Of a DNA stretch of 64,000 bases, positions 28,416 through 37,854 are shown piece after piece. Both the position numbers and the translations under genes were made by a program. Position 1 is the stretch's first letter. Each line of letters opens with the position of its first letter. Below the pieces are notes generated by a model. It was not told where the DNA came from and made no database searches. It was given only the letters and a program-made list of their open reading frames with translations. Location of the stretch: the NCBI RefSeq assembly GCF_023284025.1, contig NZ_JAKIKR010000014.1:1-64000 (forward strand), given 5' to 3'. This DNA comes from Shewanella abyssi (GTDB lineage: Bacteria > Pseudomonadota > Gammaproteobacteria > Enterobacterales > Shewanellaceae).

Positions 28416-29075
28416 TTACTTATGCTCTACCGCAAGGTAGTTAATAAGGTCGATAAGCTCAGCTAGAGTACGTACCGAGCTCATGTTAACGGCATACTTG
28501 TCGTTAACCACGAATGCTGGAACGCTTTGAACTTTAAATTCTTGTTGCTGTGCACGCCATAAAGCGAGTTTAGCATCGGTCTCTTTACTGTCAGCGGCTT
28601 TGTCATATTGCGCTGCATCAACACCAAATTTTGCGAAAACCTGTTTGATGTCATCACGGTTATTGATTGTTTCTTCGTGCTTGTCGCCTTCAGCGCCGTG
28701 ATCGTGGCCATGACCGCCTTCGTTACCTTGGATGGCGGCGAACATTGCATTGGTAAGCTGATCTTTTTGGCCGACAGTTTGAATCACAGCTAAAGAGCGC
28801 ATCACTTCGGTGCCGATATCACTGTTCATGAAATCGACGTGCTTGCTGTCGAACGTGACTGACTTATCTAAGTTGGCTTTGATATCACCTAGATACTGTT
28901 TTTCCATGTTGTAGCAGTTGTGACAGTACAGAGAGAAAAACTCTGTCAGCTTAGGCTCACTGCTTGGCGCTTTGTCTGATACTTGAGTAAAGTGCTTACC
29001 TTCGATGAATTGTGCAGCAAAGCTGCTCATTGGTGCAACGGCAAGTGTTAATGCTAAAGCGATATGTTTAATCAA
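28416..29075 (-). CDS. dsbA: DsbA-family thiol:disulfide oxidoreductase with CHNC active site
   Basis: A 219-aa periplasmic thioredoxin-fold oxidase. The signal peptide ends SFA-AQF (residues 1-20). The active site is CHNC (C51-C54, in FFSLYCHNCYNMEKQ), whereas classic DsbA has CPHC; the cis-Pro loop SVPAFVVNDKY is normal. An insertion of about 18 residues is His-rich (residues 117-134, GNEGGHGHDHGAEGDKHE), suggesting metal contact. No dsbB is adjacent. It is likely to introduce disulfides into exported proteins; redox potential is expected to differ from CPHC enzymes. Confidence 0.85.
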   Translation of the reverse strand: MIKHIALALTLAVAPMSSFAAQFIEGKHFTQVSDKAPSSEPKLTEFFSLYCHNCYNMEKQYLGDIKANLDKSVTFDSKHVDFMNSDIGTEVMRSLAVIQTVGQKDQLTNAMFAAIQGNEGGHGHDHGAEGDKHEETINNRDDIKQVFAKFGVDAAQYDKAADSKETDAKLALWRAQQQEFKVQSVPAFVVNDKYAVNMSSVRTLAELIDLINYLAVEHK

Positions 29076-29562
29076 GCGAATGTCCTCAAAGTGACCTTTG
29101 TCTTTTTAGACAAGGTGTAATGGTAACGAAAATACTGCAATTAAGATTTCGTTACTCGTGGTTAAGAATAAAACTAGATGCTTAATTATGACTTAATTTT
29201 TACTGTCTGGCATGCACTAAAATGTGACTTATATAGTGCTTTAGATGAGAATCGACACTTTTCATATTAAAGTTTGTAGTGCTTCACAAAATGGGTGTTA
29301 TTAGAGTGAAAAATTCCTATTTGATGGAACTAATTGATGTTTGTGTACTACCCGAGGTTTAATTGTTGGGTCTTGGTTTTAGCTTGAGAGTCATTTTCTA
29401 GTTAATAATTAAGCTTTTCATAGACATCAGAACTAAGATTAAACAGATTATGTAAGCAACTTGTGTTAAATTTTAGTCAATTCTTGAGTTTTTATAGTTG
29501 AATTTCAGTTGGTTCAGTTGGTTCAGTTTGGAAACTTAAAAGTCATGTTGGGGGAAATAAAT
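29076..29562. other. AT-rich intergenic region between dsbA and the barrel protein
   Basis: About 490 bp without genes. It holds the promoters of both divergent genes. No clear repeat or known operator was seen. Confidence 0.5.
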
Positions 29563-30393
29563 TTGAATACACCATCATATTTAATTGTGGGTTCAATCGT
29601 GTGCGCTGCGATGAGCGTTACCGCTGAAGCGGAAGGTACAGATTGGCGTATCGTATTTGGCGCTCACGACACCATAGTTGATCAAGTTGATTCTTATACA
29701 TTGGGGGCGCATGCAGGCTTTTTTGTTGAGAATATGACTCAATCCGGCATCAGTTGGAAAGGAAATGTTGATATCTTTATTGATGACGATAAAGACAAAC
29801 TAGACCCTGATCATATTCCCATCTGGTTTCAAACCGCTTGGTCTGTCAGTGGTAACCTGTACCGCTTCTCTCCTGCGATGGAATTGCAATGGCAAGTTAC
29901 CCTAGACGGTAAACGTAATACGGTAAGCTCGGTGGAGAAACAGTCAAAGTTATTCCCAGGTATTGTCGCACGTTATAACGGCGACAAATTATTAGCTGGG
30001 CTAACGCTTGCCGGTGGGCATTATATGCTTGAAATTGATGATGATGTGCCGAGAGAGCGAGGTTACGATCGAGAGGACTTCCAGAACACAACTGGCGCAT
30101 ACTCAGTGGCGGCTGACACTCGTATTATGCTCGGTGAATCATTTGATATTTATGCCGGTGCGCAAACATGGAATGATGGCAGTGACTGGCTAGAAAACAA
30201 ATACTCAGCTGTATTTAGTTATCATTCAGATAGCTGGATTGAAGATAGCAAGATTAAGCTCAGCGTTGAACATACTGAATATAATCTTGACCCTTTTGAT
30301 AATCGCGATAAAAACGATGCTGATTACCTTGCCATCTTGCCTTGGGATAAAGACACGTTAGTTAGAGTGTACGTCGATATGCCGTGGGGCTAG
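29563..30393 (+). CDS. Unrecognised exported beta-rich protein, possibly an outer membrane barrel
   Basis: A 276-aa protein with a signal-like start (NTPSYLIVGSIVCAAMSVTAEA). The remainder has many alternating aromatic strands (WRIVFGAHDTIVDQVDSYTLGAHAGFFVEN, IYAGAQTWNDGSDWLENKYSAVFSYHS) as in small barrels, and lacks cysteines after the signal. The frame is open from 29509; TTG 29563 is preferred because GGGGGA lies 7-8 bases before it. ATG 29545 is the alternative. It is followed after 60 bp by a membrane-bound diguanylate cyclase, perhaps in the same transcript. Confidence 0.65.
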   Translation: MNTPSYLIVGSIVCAAMSVTAEAEGTDWRIVFGAHDTIVDQVDSYTLGAHAGFFVENMTQSGISWKGNVDIFIDDDKDKLDPDHIPIWFQTAWSVSGNLYRFSPAMELQWQVTLDGKRNTVSSVEKQSKLFPGIVARYNGDKLLAGLTLAGGHYMLEIDDDVPRERGYDREDFQNTTGAYSVAADTRIMLGESFDIYAGAQTWNDGSDWLENKYSAVFSYHSDSWIEDSKIKLSVEHTEYNLDPFDNRDKNDADYLAILPWDKDTLVRVYVDMPWG

Positions 30394-30453
30394 CCGTGCT
30401 ACGTCGACTGGAATGCTACAGGTGTTTAATCGAGTGAGTGGTTTAAAAGTACT

Positions 30454-32064
30454 ATGAATATTTTGTCTCGTTTTATATTGTTGTGCGCCACCATGCTGGG
30501 GTTATGTTGTTCAATTGCTATCGGTTTTCGTTTTTATGTCGAAGAAACGCACTCTATTGAAACTGAGTTTACTCAGGATATTGATGACAAAGCCCAAGCT
30601 TTAGAGCAGGAAATATTGCTTAACATTGAAGTTTTGCATGCACTTAAAGGGGTATTCATTAGCTCAGAATATGTGAGTCGAGCAGAGTTTAGTCAAGTTG
30701 CTAAGAGCTTTTTAATGCGACACAGTGATATCCAGGCACTGGAGTGGGTACCCAAAGTACTAGATAATCAAAGGGGGGAGTTTGAAGCGCAGCAAAGACG
30801 TTTTTCCCCAGACTTTGAATTTACCGAGCGAGCGTCAGACGGAAGCCTAATCTCGGCAAGTCAACGAGCGTACTATTATCCTGTTTACTATCTAGAACCT
30901 CACACTGGCAATGAAAAAGCACTTGGCTTTGATTTAGCTTCAAGCAGGGCCCGTAATGAGGCGTTAGCGTTAGCGACAGATCTTGGTATGCCAATCGCTT
31001 CGGAAGGGGTGAATCTAGTACAGGCGAAAAACCAGAAAGGCTTGCTTATTTTCTTGCCCGTTTATCAAGGTGAGCCGACCACACTGAGTAAGCGTCGACA
31101 GAGATTACAAGGCTTTATTCTTGGGGTATACCGTATTTCGGATATGTTTGACAGTGCCATTAAGCGGACTTCAGCCCAGGGCCTGTATTATATCTTAGAG
31201 GATATCACCGATGATGAACATCAAGCGCTTTACAGTAATTTTGGTGGCAATGGTTCACTTGGTCTGCATCAGGGCGCCAGTGAAATCGTCTATCAGAAGC
31301 CGCTAACCCCCTTTGCTGGACGTCGCTGGCAGATCCACGCTATGCCGAGTAAAGGCTATATCGCTGAGCGGCGCACCGCTTTTCCCTATTTAGTTGGAGC
31401 CTTTGGCGTATTGGCAAGTTTTGCGCTGGCCATTTATGTGTTTTTTATTATGCGCCATACCCATATGGTTGATACACAAGTACAAGAACGTACGCGGGAG
31501 CTTAACTTGGCCAAGAAGAAGCTCGAAGCACTATCAATGACCGACAGCTTGACTCGAATTGGTAACCGACGTTACTTCGATGATGCATTTCAGCGTGAAT
31601 GGAGCTTAGCGATAAGGAATAAAACCCGGCTGGCGTTATTGATGATAGATATTGATAACTTTAAGAGCTACAACGATACTTATGGTCACCTAGCAGGCGA
31701 TCAGTGCTTAAAGGAAGTTGCTCAAGCAATAGCGGAAACGTTGCACCGTCCAGGTGATGTTGTTGCCCGTTATGGCGGCGAGGAGTTTGTCGTGCTTTTA
31801 CCCTATACGCGAGATTGCTTGTCACCGGCGCAGCGATGCTGCAGTAATGTTGAAGCCCTATATATTCCCCATACAGGCTCCTCTACTCGCCCTTACGTGA
31901 CGGTGAGTGTAGGGGTGACAAGTATCATTCCTACTGAATATGACAATATGATTAAGTTTGCATCAGTGGCAGATATGGCGCTGTATAAAGCGAAAGAAAA
32001 TGGTCGCAATCAAGTCTTTATTGATGCCGAAGAGATAAAGCCTAAGGCGGAACTTGTGGTCTAA
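30454..32064 (+). CDS. Membrane diguanylate cyclase with CHASE sensor domain
   Basis: A 536-aa protein: first helix (residues 5-26), periplasmic CHASE domain (about 35-300, with LQALEWVPKV-like and AYYYPVYYLEP motifs), second helix near 310-332, a short coiled coil, then GGDEF domain with LTRIGNRRYFDD and ARYGGEEFVVLLPY. The RPGD sequence five residues before GGEEF is a conserved inhibitory I-site. It should make c-di-GMP in response to a periplasmic ligand, subject to product inhibition. The upstream barrel-like protein may be part of its input. Confidence 0.93.
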   Translation: MNILSRFILLCATMLGLCCSIAIGFRFYVEETHSIETEFTQDIDDKAQALEQEILLNIEVLHALKGVFISSEYVSRAEFSQVAKSFLMRHSDIQALEWVPKVLDNQRGEFEAQQRRFSPDFEFTERASDGSLISASQRAYYYPVYYLEPHTGNEKALGFDLASSRARNEALALATDLGMPIASEGVNLVQAKNQKGLLIFLPVYQGEPTTLSKRRQRLQGFILGVYRISDMFDSAIKRTSAQGLYYILEDITDDEHQALYSNFGGNGSLGLHQGASEIVYQKPLTPFAGRRWQIHAMPSKGYIAERRTAFPYLVGAFGVLASFALAIYVFFIMRHTHMVDTQVQERTRELNLAKKKLEALSMTDSLTRIGNRRYFDDAFQREWSLAIRNKTRLALLMIDIDNFKSYNDTYGHLAGDQCLKEVAQAIAETLHRPGDVVARYGGEEFVVLLPYTRDCLSPAQRCCSNVEALYIPHTGSSTRPYVTVSVGVTSIIPTEYDNMIKFASVADMALYKAKENGRNQVFIDAEEIKPKAELVV

Positions 32065-32150
32065 AGGCATTTGGCTAATGCGAGATTAACTCGTTTGTTA
32101 TTATTATTATTTTTATGAGCAGATAGTTTTTAAATTAGAGTGAGATATTG

Positions 32151-33032
32151 ATGCTTAATCAGCAATGGCTTACAACATTTGTGACCCTAGCCGAGCTCGG
32201 GCACTTTACCCGCACCGCTGAGCGACTGTTTATGACTCAACCGGGCGTGAGCCAGCATATCCACAAGCTTGAAAATCAAGTCGGCACCTTGCTATTAACT
32301 CGAAAAGGTAAAAGCTTTGAGCTGACAGATGCGGGTCTGCAATTGTTGGCCTATGCCAAAGCAAAAATTGCCGAGGAGGCGCAATTAATGCAGCAATTGC
32401 TGGTAGATGAACCTCATCGTGGGATCTGTCGCTTCGCCTGCTCAGGTGCTTTGGCAATGCACTTTTTCCCAAAGTTTGTCCAATATCAATTGCAGCATGA
32501 GCAGCTGCAAGTGTCCTTAGAGGCCGCACCAAACAGCGCTATTATTAATAGCATTTTAGACAATAGTGTCGATGTCGGTATTGTGACCCAACAGCAATCA
32601 TCAATAGAGCTTAAGCAGCAATATCTAGGTAAGCAAGTGTTGTGCTTAGTGCTGCCACCGAGCTTTAAGGGCGCTAAAGTAACCTTGCCGTTACTCGAAG
32701 AGATAGGCTTTATTAACCATCCCGACGGCCACTATTACGCCGAGCAAATGTTGAGTTCGCATTTTGGACATGAGTTTGTGGGAATGGCTAAGCTCAAGCA
32801 ACGGGGTTATATCAACCAGTTGAATCAAATTTTGCTGCCGGTTTCTAAAGGCTTAGGCTTTACCGTGTTGCCGCAGATTGTGGTGGATGAATATCCTGAG
32901 CCACTCTTTGTCGCTAATACTCAGTCAGAGGTCGCTGAAGAGCTATATATGGTGACCAAGAAGCAACGGCAGCTGCCCAGTCGGTATCAATGGTTTATCG
33001 AAACGTTTTGTGAACAGCTTAAGCCACAATGA
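32151..33032 (+). CDS. LysR-family transcriptional regulator
   Basis: A 293-aa protein with the N-terminal winged helix (FVTLAELGHFTRTAERLFMTQPGVSQHIHKLENQVG) and an effector-binding domain typical of LysR proteins. TTG 32148 lies just before ATG 32151; the ATG is preferred. It converges with the flippase-like gene at 33052-34317. No target or ligand can be named. Confidence 0.9.
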   Translation: MLNQQWLTTFVTLAELGHFTRTAERLFMTQPGVSQHIHKLENQVGTLLLTRKGKSFELTDAGLQLLAYAKAKIAEEAQLMQQLLVDEPHRGICRFACSGALAMHFFPKFVQYQLQHEQLQVSLEAAPNSAIINSILDNSVDVGIVTQQQSSIELKQQYLGKQVLCLVLPPSFKGAKVTLPLLEEIGFINHPDGHYYAEQMLSSHFGHEFVGMAKLKQRGYINQLNQILLPVSKGLGFTVLPQIVVDEYPEPLFVANTQSEVAEELYMVTKKQRQLPSRYQWFIETFCEQLKPQ

Positions 33033-33051
33033 GTGTAAACCCGTTAACGCT

Positions 33052-34317
33052 TCAGCTCGCGGCCAGCTTATGCTGTTTGACTAGGCGATACTCCATCACA
33101 CTCGAAATGATAAACATCAGTATGTAACCACACCCCATGGCCAGTATGACGGCGACGACGTTATCGGTGAAACCCCGTAAAATATAGAACATAGCCACTA
33201 AGGTGACGATGCCCGCGATACGGATGGATAAACTCTGTATAAAGTGTCCATGGGCTTTGATATAGGCGATCTGAAAGGCATTTAGCATCATAAAGCCAAA
33301 GAACAATGAGAAGTGCATTAACACCGGGGCTGCTGAAGCGTAGGTTTCAGGGAATATAAGGGTGACGAGCTGTTCGCTAAAAAATATCATACTCAGTAAA
33401 AACAGCAGGCTAATCGTCACCCCTAAGCGATAAAACCAGCGGCGCATTTTAGCGATCTGTTGATGCTCTCCTTGGCGCAGACATTGGGCAATTTCAGGCA
33501 GAATATAGCGATAAACAGGAAAGATAAACAGCAATGTCATATAGGCGAACATGGGTCTAACAACGACTTGGAAATCGCCGAGTTCATCTACCGTAAAGTA
33601 ACCAACAGTCAGCAGTACCGTAATATAGATCATCAAAATGCTAGCGCCGACCTCTAAAGAGGACAGCATGCTTTTTTTCACAAAATTACGCATCTCCGGA
33701 TCGAGTTGAACAGGTGCCAATGGTGTGGTGGCAATCTCTTTGCGACGCTGAATAAACATATAGCAGGCAACGGCAATACTGGAGAGCATGAGGCTGAAAA
33801 ATAGCGATGAAATGGCAGTTTGTTGCAGCGCGTAATAACACACTAAGAACAGCAGTATTTGCACCAAGGGTTCAATCCAAATGGCTTTGTTGGCAATATG
33901 GTAAAGTCGGTACATGCCAATTTGATTGGTGAAATACACCTTAAAGCCCATGCCCAAAATAATACCCACGAGTTGCACGTATTCGACATCAATCTTCAGT
34001 TGGTGTTTGATATACGGCAGTACTATCCCCCACGTGAGCAGCACCATCAATATGAGAGAGTAGCGAAAGATATTAGTGATATCTGTGGCATTTTTCGTTT
34101 GAGAAAAACTCACTACCATCGAGGTTCTAAAACCGCTCAATAGGATCAAGGATAAAGAGATAATATCGACCACAGTGTGGTAGAGCGCAAGATCACTTTT
34201 TGCGACCCATTGTGCTAGCCAAATTTTAAAGGCGAGTCCAAGGGATATGCTCGCTAGTGTCGCCCATATAGAGGCGATAAATGAGCGCTTAGCCCGCTCA
34301 AAGGAAGATTCTGACAT
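33052..34317 (-). CDS. Polysaccharide flippase-like membrane protein (MATE/Wzx superfamily)
   Basis: A 421-aa protein with about 12 hydrophobic helices and the SIWATLASISLGLAFKIWLAQWV start common in Wzx-type exporters. The Gly-Phe-Arg motif in LLSGFRTSMVVSFSQ, and the pattern of long hydrophobic helices with few charges, support the assignment. No glycan-synthesis genes lie beside it apart from a glycosyltransferase 5 kb away, so the substrate is unknown. Confidence 0.72.
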   Translation of the reverse strand: MSESSFERAKRSFIASIWATLASISLGLAFKIWLAQWVAKSDLALYHTVVDIISLSLILLSGFRTSMVVSFSQTKNATDITNIFRYSLILMVLLTWGIVLPYIKHQLKIDVEYVQLVGIILGMGFKVYFTNQIGMYRLYHIANKAIWIEPLVQILLFLVCYYALQQTAISSLFFSLMLSSIAVACYMFIQRRKEIATTPLAPVQLDPEMRNFVKKSMLSSLEVGASILMIYITVLLTVGYFTVDELGDFQVVVRPMFAYMTLLFIFPVYRYILPEIAQCLRQGEHQQIAKMRRWFYRLGVTISLLFLLSMIFFSEQLVTLIFPETYASAAPVLMHFSLFFGFMMLNAFQIAYIKAHGHFIQSLSIRIAGIVTLVAMFYILRGFTDNVVAVILAMGCGYILMFIISSVMEYRLVKQHKLAAS

Positions 34318-34638
34318 AGTAAACTTAGCTCACCGGAAACAAAGTAAGGTTGCATAGTAGCGGGAAATATTACGTGACAATGGAAAAGACATCAGAAGTT
34401 TCGATTCAAGCTGTGATCTTGTTGGAAACTACTGAACATTTATTGGCCGAGCCACCGAAAGTGCCACCATTCAATGCTACCTGTTTCGAAATAGTTTATT
34501 CATAAAAGGGTGGATGTTGTTATGTTGTTGCTATTATTGTGTTTACTTGGTCGACATGTGTATTGTGAGTACAGCACACTCATGTTGGCATCATTTAGGC
34601 TTAGGCGTGTTTAACGCGTTATTGAATTGGGGAATTAA
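34318..34638. other. Divergent intergenic region between the flippase-like and BamA-like genes
   Basis: About 320 bp. I see no operator, repeat or gene. GGGGAATTAA just before 34639 serves as the ribosome site. Confidence 0.5.
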
Positions 34639-35967
34639 ATGGCTTTAAAAACCAATGTTAGCGTGTTTTATCGCGGTATTCTTGCACTCGCATTACTACC
34701 TCATATCGCAATTGCAGCGCCTGCTGCAAATGTTAAAACCTCAATCGATAGAGCTGAGACGCCGGACAACGTTAAAGAAAAGCTACTTATACCTTATCTG
34801 TTTAGTTCCGACTCTATGGGGCTCAACATTGGTCTGGGCGGCATGCTCAGTGGCTACTTCCAAGATCAGATGACGATCGGCGGCACCGTATTTGGTGGCG
34901 ATGTGAGCAAGGGTATCGGATTAGGTGTTTGGAATTTTAAACTACCAAAGACAGAGCGCTTCTTTTTGAGCACCTATGGTTTCCTCGGCTACTATCCTGA
35001 TCAGCGAGCCTATGCTGGCGCGGGGCGAGAGTTTGTTCCCAAAGGAACGCCACTTCCAGGCAGTAATGATTCAACCAACATGCAGTTTTTAGAAGCCGAT
35101 GGTTCATCAAACTGGTTTGATATAAAGCTTGAGTATGCGCTGCCAATCGGTGCAACTAAAGATAAGGGCTTGGTTGAGTACAAGCTTAAGAATGGCTTGT
35201 TGGTGTCTGAGCCTAGTGGTGGCGAAAGCTGGAATCCACTAGAGAGCGGTGCAACCGTCGTCGTATTAAGGCAGTTTAATCGTTATCAAAGCTTTGAGTT
35301 TGTCGATGAGGAGCTTGATGGCACTATCCACGCTGTGGAGCTGGGGATCCTATACGACAATACTGACTTTTCGGTTAACCCATCAATGGGCAGCAGTCAG
35401 TATCTATCGGTTTCTCATGATGCAGCATGGTTAGACTCCGATCATGAGTGGACCTTTATGAACCTCGATATGAGTAAGTATTTTTCATTCGGAGAGTCAG
35501 ATTATGCCAGCCAGCGAATACTCGCGCTTAACTTTTGGACGGGCTACTCGCCATCATGGGAGGTCGAGTATGACAGTCTTGGGGGACGACAAGTCACTGA
35601 TAACGCGCCTTACAATGAAGGCGCGACGTTAGGGGGCTTCTACCGTATGCGAGGTTTCGATCAGAATCGCTTTCACGACAAAGCGGCTATCTATACCAGT
35701 GCCGAGTACCGTTACACCTTAAAATATAACCCGATTGAAGATATAAATTGGTTAAAGTTCTTAAGGTTAGATTGGTTTCAAGTGGTGGGCTTTGTAGAGG
35801 CGGGTAGGGTGGCACCTGAATATACCGCCAGCACATTACTGTCTGATCTTAAGGTCGATTATGGATTGTCGTTAAGAGCATTAACAGCAGGCTTAGTGAT
35901 CCGCTTTGATATTGCTCACTCTGATGAAGCCACTAATGGCTGGGTCATGGTCGATCACCCATTTTAA
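34639..35967 (+). CDS. BamA/TamA-family outer membrane barrel without POTRA domains
   Basis: A 442-aa protein with a signal peptide (LALALLPHIAIA-APA). The C-terminal half shows the Omp85 signature: GATLGGFYRMRGFDQNRFHDKAAIYTSAEYRYTL (the [V/M]RGF loop) and the terminal VMVDHPF. Between the signal and barrel there is no room for the POTRA repeats of true BamA (about 800 aa). Such barrel-only surface antigens are of unknown function; substrates may be lipids or small molecules. It is preceded by GGGGAATTAA and is monocistronic. Confidence 0.83.
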   Translation: MALKTNVSVFYRGILALALLPHIAIAAPAANVKTSIDRAETPDNVKEKLLIPYLFSSDSMGLNIGLGGMLSGYFQDQMTIGGTVFGGDVSKGIGLGVWNFKLPKTERFFLSTYGFLGYYPDQRAYAGAGREFVPKGTPLPGSNDSTNMQFLEADGSSNWFDIKLEYALPIGATKDKGLVEYKLKNGLLVSEPSGGESWNPLESGATVVVLRQFNRYQSFEFVDEELDGTIHAVELGILYDNTDFSVNPSMGSSQYLSVSHDAAWLDSDHEWTFMNLDMSKYFSFGESDYASQRILALNFWTGYSPSWEVEYDSLGGRQVTDNAPYNEGATLGGFYRMRGFDQNRFHDKAAIYTSAEYRYTLKYNPIEDINWLKFLRLDWFQVVGFVEAGRVAPEYTASTLLSDLKVDYGLSLRALTAGLVIRFDIAHSDEATNGWVMVDHPF

Positions 35968-36102
35968 GAACAACAGCTATTTTCAGCGATGTAATGGCGA
36001 GTTCTTTCGTATTATTAGAATGAATACAGCCATATTTCGCGTTATTCATTCGAATATTTATTTGTTAACTTGAAGGTAATCAAAACTTATTAGGCGAAAC
36101 AA

Positions 36103-36957
36103 ATGAACATAATCAGTCAACATAAAGCACATCGCACAATGGATGGCGACGGGGTTAATATTTCTCGCGTAGCCGACTTTAATCATTGCCATTTCGACCC
36201 CTTTCTGATGATAGATGAACTCAAGTCTGATGATAAAGCGGACTATATTGGTGGCTTTCCGCCGCACCCACATCGTGGTATCGAAACTTTTTCCTATATT
36301 TTAAAAGGCGGTATGGAGCATAAAGATCAGCTCGGTAACGTTAAAGCGATACAGGCGGGTGACGTGCAGTGGATGAGTACCGGCAGCGGAGTGATCCACT
36401 CCGAGATGCCGTTAGCCGATAGCGATACAGGGCTGCATGGTTTTCAAATCTGGCTCAATATGCCCGCCAGTGAAAAAATGCGCCCTGCGCGCTATCAAGA
36501 TACCACCAATACCCCCATCCCTGAAATCAGCAATAGCCACGGTGCCAAGCTAAGAGCATTGGCGGGAAATTGGGATTTTGCAGGACAAACAGCAACAGCA
36601 CCGATTCAAGATCTTGCGGGTAAAGCTGAAATAGCAGACTTGATACTCGATCCTAGTGGCAGTGCAGCACTGACATTGAAGCAACATCAGTTTGTCGGCA
36701 TCTACCTCTATGCGGGACAACTAACCAGTGACACAGGACAAACTTATCACCCGCAGCAATTATTGCTGCTCGATGCTAAAGCGGCTCTGCAGCTAACTGC
36801 AACCGCTGAGGGGGCGGGCATGCTGTTACTTGCAGGCACTCCGATCAAAGAGGATATCGTGCACATGGGGCCTTTTGTGATGAATAGCCAAGCTGAGATC
36901 CGCCAAGCTATTGATGATTATCAAAATGGCCGTTTCGGTGATATCCCCCCAGCGTAA
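36103..36957 (+). CDS. Pirin family protein
   Basis: A 284-aa bicupin. The metal-binding motifs PHPHRGIETFSYILKGGMEHKD and TGSGVIHSEMP carry the conserved histidines and glutamate. It probably is a cytoplasmic metalloprotein; some pirins are quercetinases. Nothing in the neighbourhood indicates the substrate. Confidence 0.93.
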   Translation: MNIISQHKAHRTMDGDGVNISRVADFNHCHFDPFLMIDELKSDDKADYIGGFPPHPHRGIETFSYILKGGMEHKDQLGNVKAIQAGDVQWMSTGSGVIHSEMPLADSDTGLHGFQIWLNMPASEKMRPARYQDTTNTPIPEISNSHGAKLRALAGNWDFAGQTATAPIQDLAGKAEIADLILDPSGSAALTLKQHQFVGIYLYAGQLTSDTGQTYHPQQLLLLDAKAALQLTATAEGAGMLLLAGTPIKEDIVHMGPFVMNSQAEIRQAIDDYQNGRFGDIPPA

Positions 36958-37097
36958 TCTGATTGATACGTCTTTAGGCTTATTATTTAAGTTGCTTATG
37001 AATAGCCGAACCTAGTAATTGTGCTCGGCGTTTTCTTTTCAAGCGGCTTTTATTGGTTACGCTTATAGGGCTTAAAAAGCCAATAAGCGATATTAGG

Positions 37098-37613
37098 TTA
37101 TTGCTGAAAGCGGTGCGTTTTGTCTATTTCGCATTCATCTATCGGCAGCGGGTCATTTCCTCGGTCAGTTAACCAGCACTGGTCGTAAATAGAGCAGTAG
37201 CAAAGGCTTATTTGCACATCGTTATCTATAGCTAAGAACTCCTTAGACTGCTTACCTTGATATGCCAGTGGCCGGATAACGTCTTCAGCCGGAAGAATGC
37301 GGCTGCCGATATGCGACTGGGTAAAAGTCGGTATTGCGGGGATATCGTCCCAAGTTTTAATCGGTTTAGATTTATAGGTCAAAGCGGCGTATTTGATGAT
37401 GGCGGGACCAGTACCATTGTTGCTTATTCCGTAGCTGAAACCTTCGTTACCGAAACTACGAAATATCTCTAATCGAGGCCAAACCGATGCCCGGGCGTAT
37501 GCTCTATCTATCGTCGCAGAGTATATGCCGACCACAGTGGTGACTAAACTCATCAGTAGTGCCGATAACGCCACTATCATCTCGGGCTTTCTATACCAAG
37601 CTACTTTTTCCAT
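37098..37613 (-). CDS. Unrecognised small membrane protein
   Basis: A 171-aa protein with one hydrophobic helix near residues 13-32 (IVALSALLMSLVTTVVGIY) and a soluble, probably periplasmic part with the cysteine pairs CYCSIYDQC and DEC. I do not recognise a domain. ORF length and the absence of competing frames support it as real. It is on the minus strand between the pirin and amidohydrolase genes. Confidence 0.6.
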   Translation of the reverse strand: MEKVAWYRKPEMIVALSALLMSLVTTVVGIYSATIDRAYARASVWPRLEIFRSFGNEGFSYGISNNGTGPAIIKYAALTYKSKPIKTWDDIPAIPTFTQSHIGSRILPAEDVIRPLAYQGKQSKEFLAIDNDVQISLCYCSIYDQCWLTDRGNDPLPIDECEIDKTHRFQQ

Positions 37614-37790
37614 CTAATACTATCTCCTTAGCTTGAAACTATCTGTGGTCTACGATGGCTTACAGCCTTCACTTTGATTCAGTGGCTAACGTGAGTATCT
37701 AAAAAAATCAATGAGCTAGGTTATCATTTTGTTAATGAACTAGGCAACATAACTTAGTTATCGTGAACGAACTGCAATAACGTAGAATAT

Positions 37791-37820
37791 AAAAAAGGCG
37801 AGCAGTCATGCTCGCCTTTC
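37791..37820 (-). terminator. Rho-independent terminator
   Basis: Read on the minus strand: GGCGAGCA, loop TGAC, TGCTCGCC, then TTTTTT (the A-run at 37791-37796). It lies 40 bases past the amidohydrolase stop. Confidence 0.88.
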
Positions 37821-37854
37821 GATTGATAGTTAATGGCTAATCATTAACTTTAGC

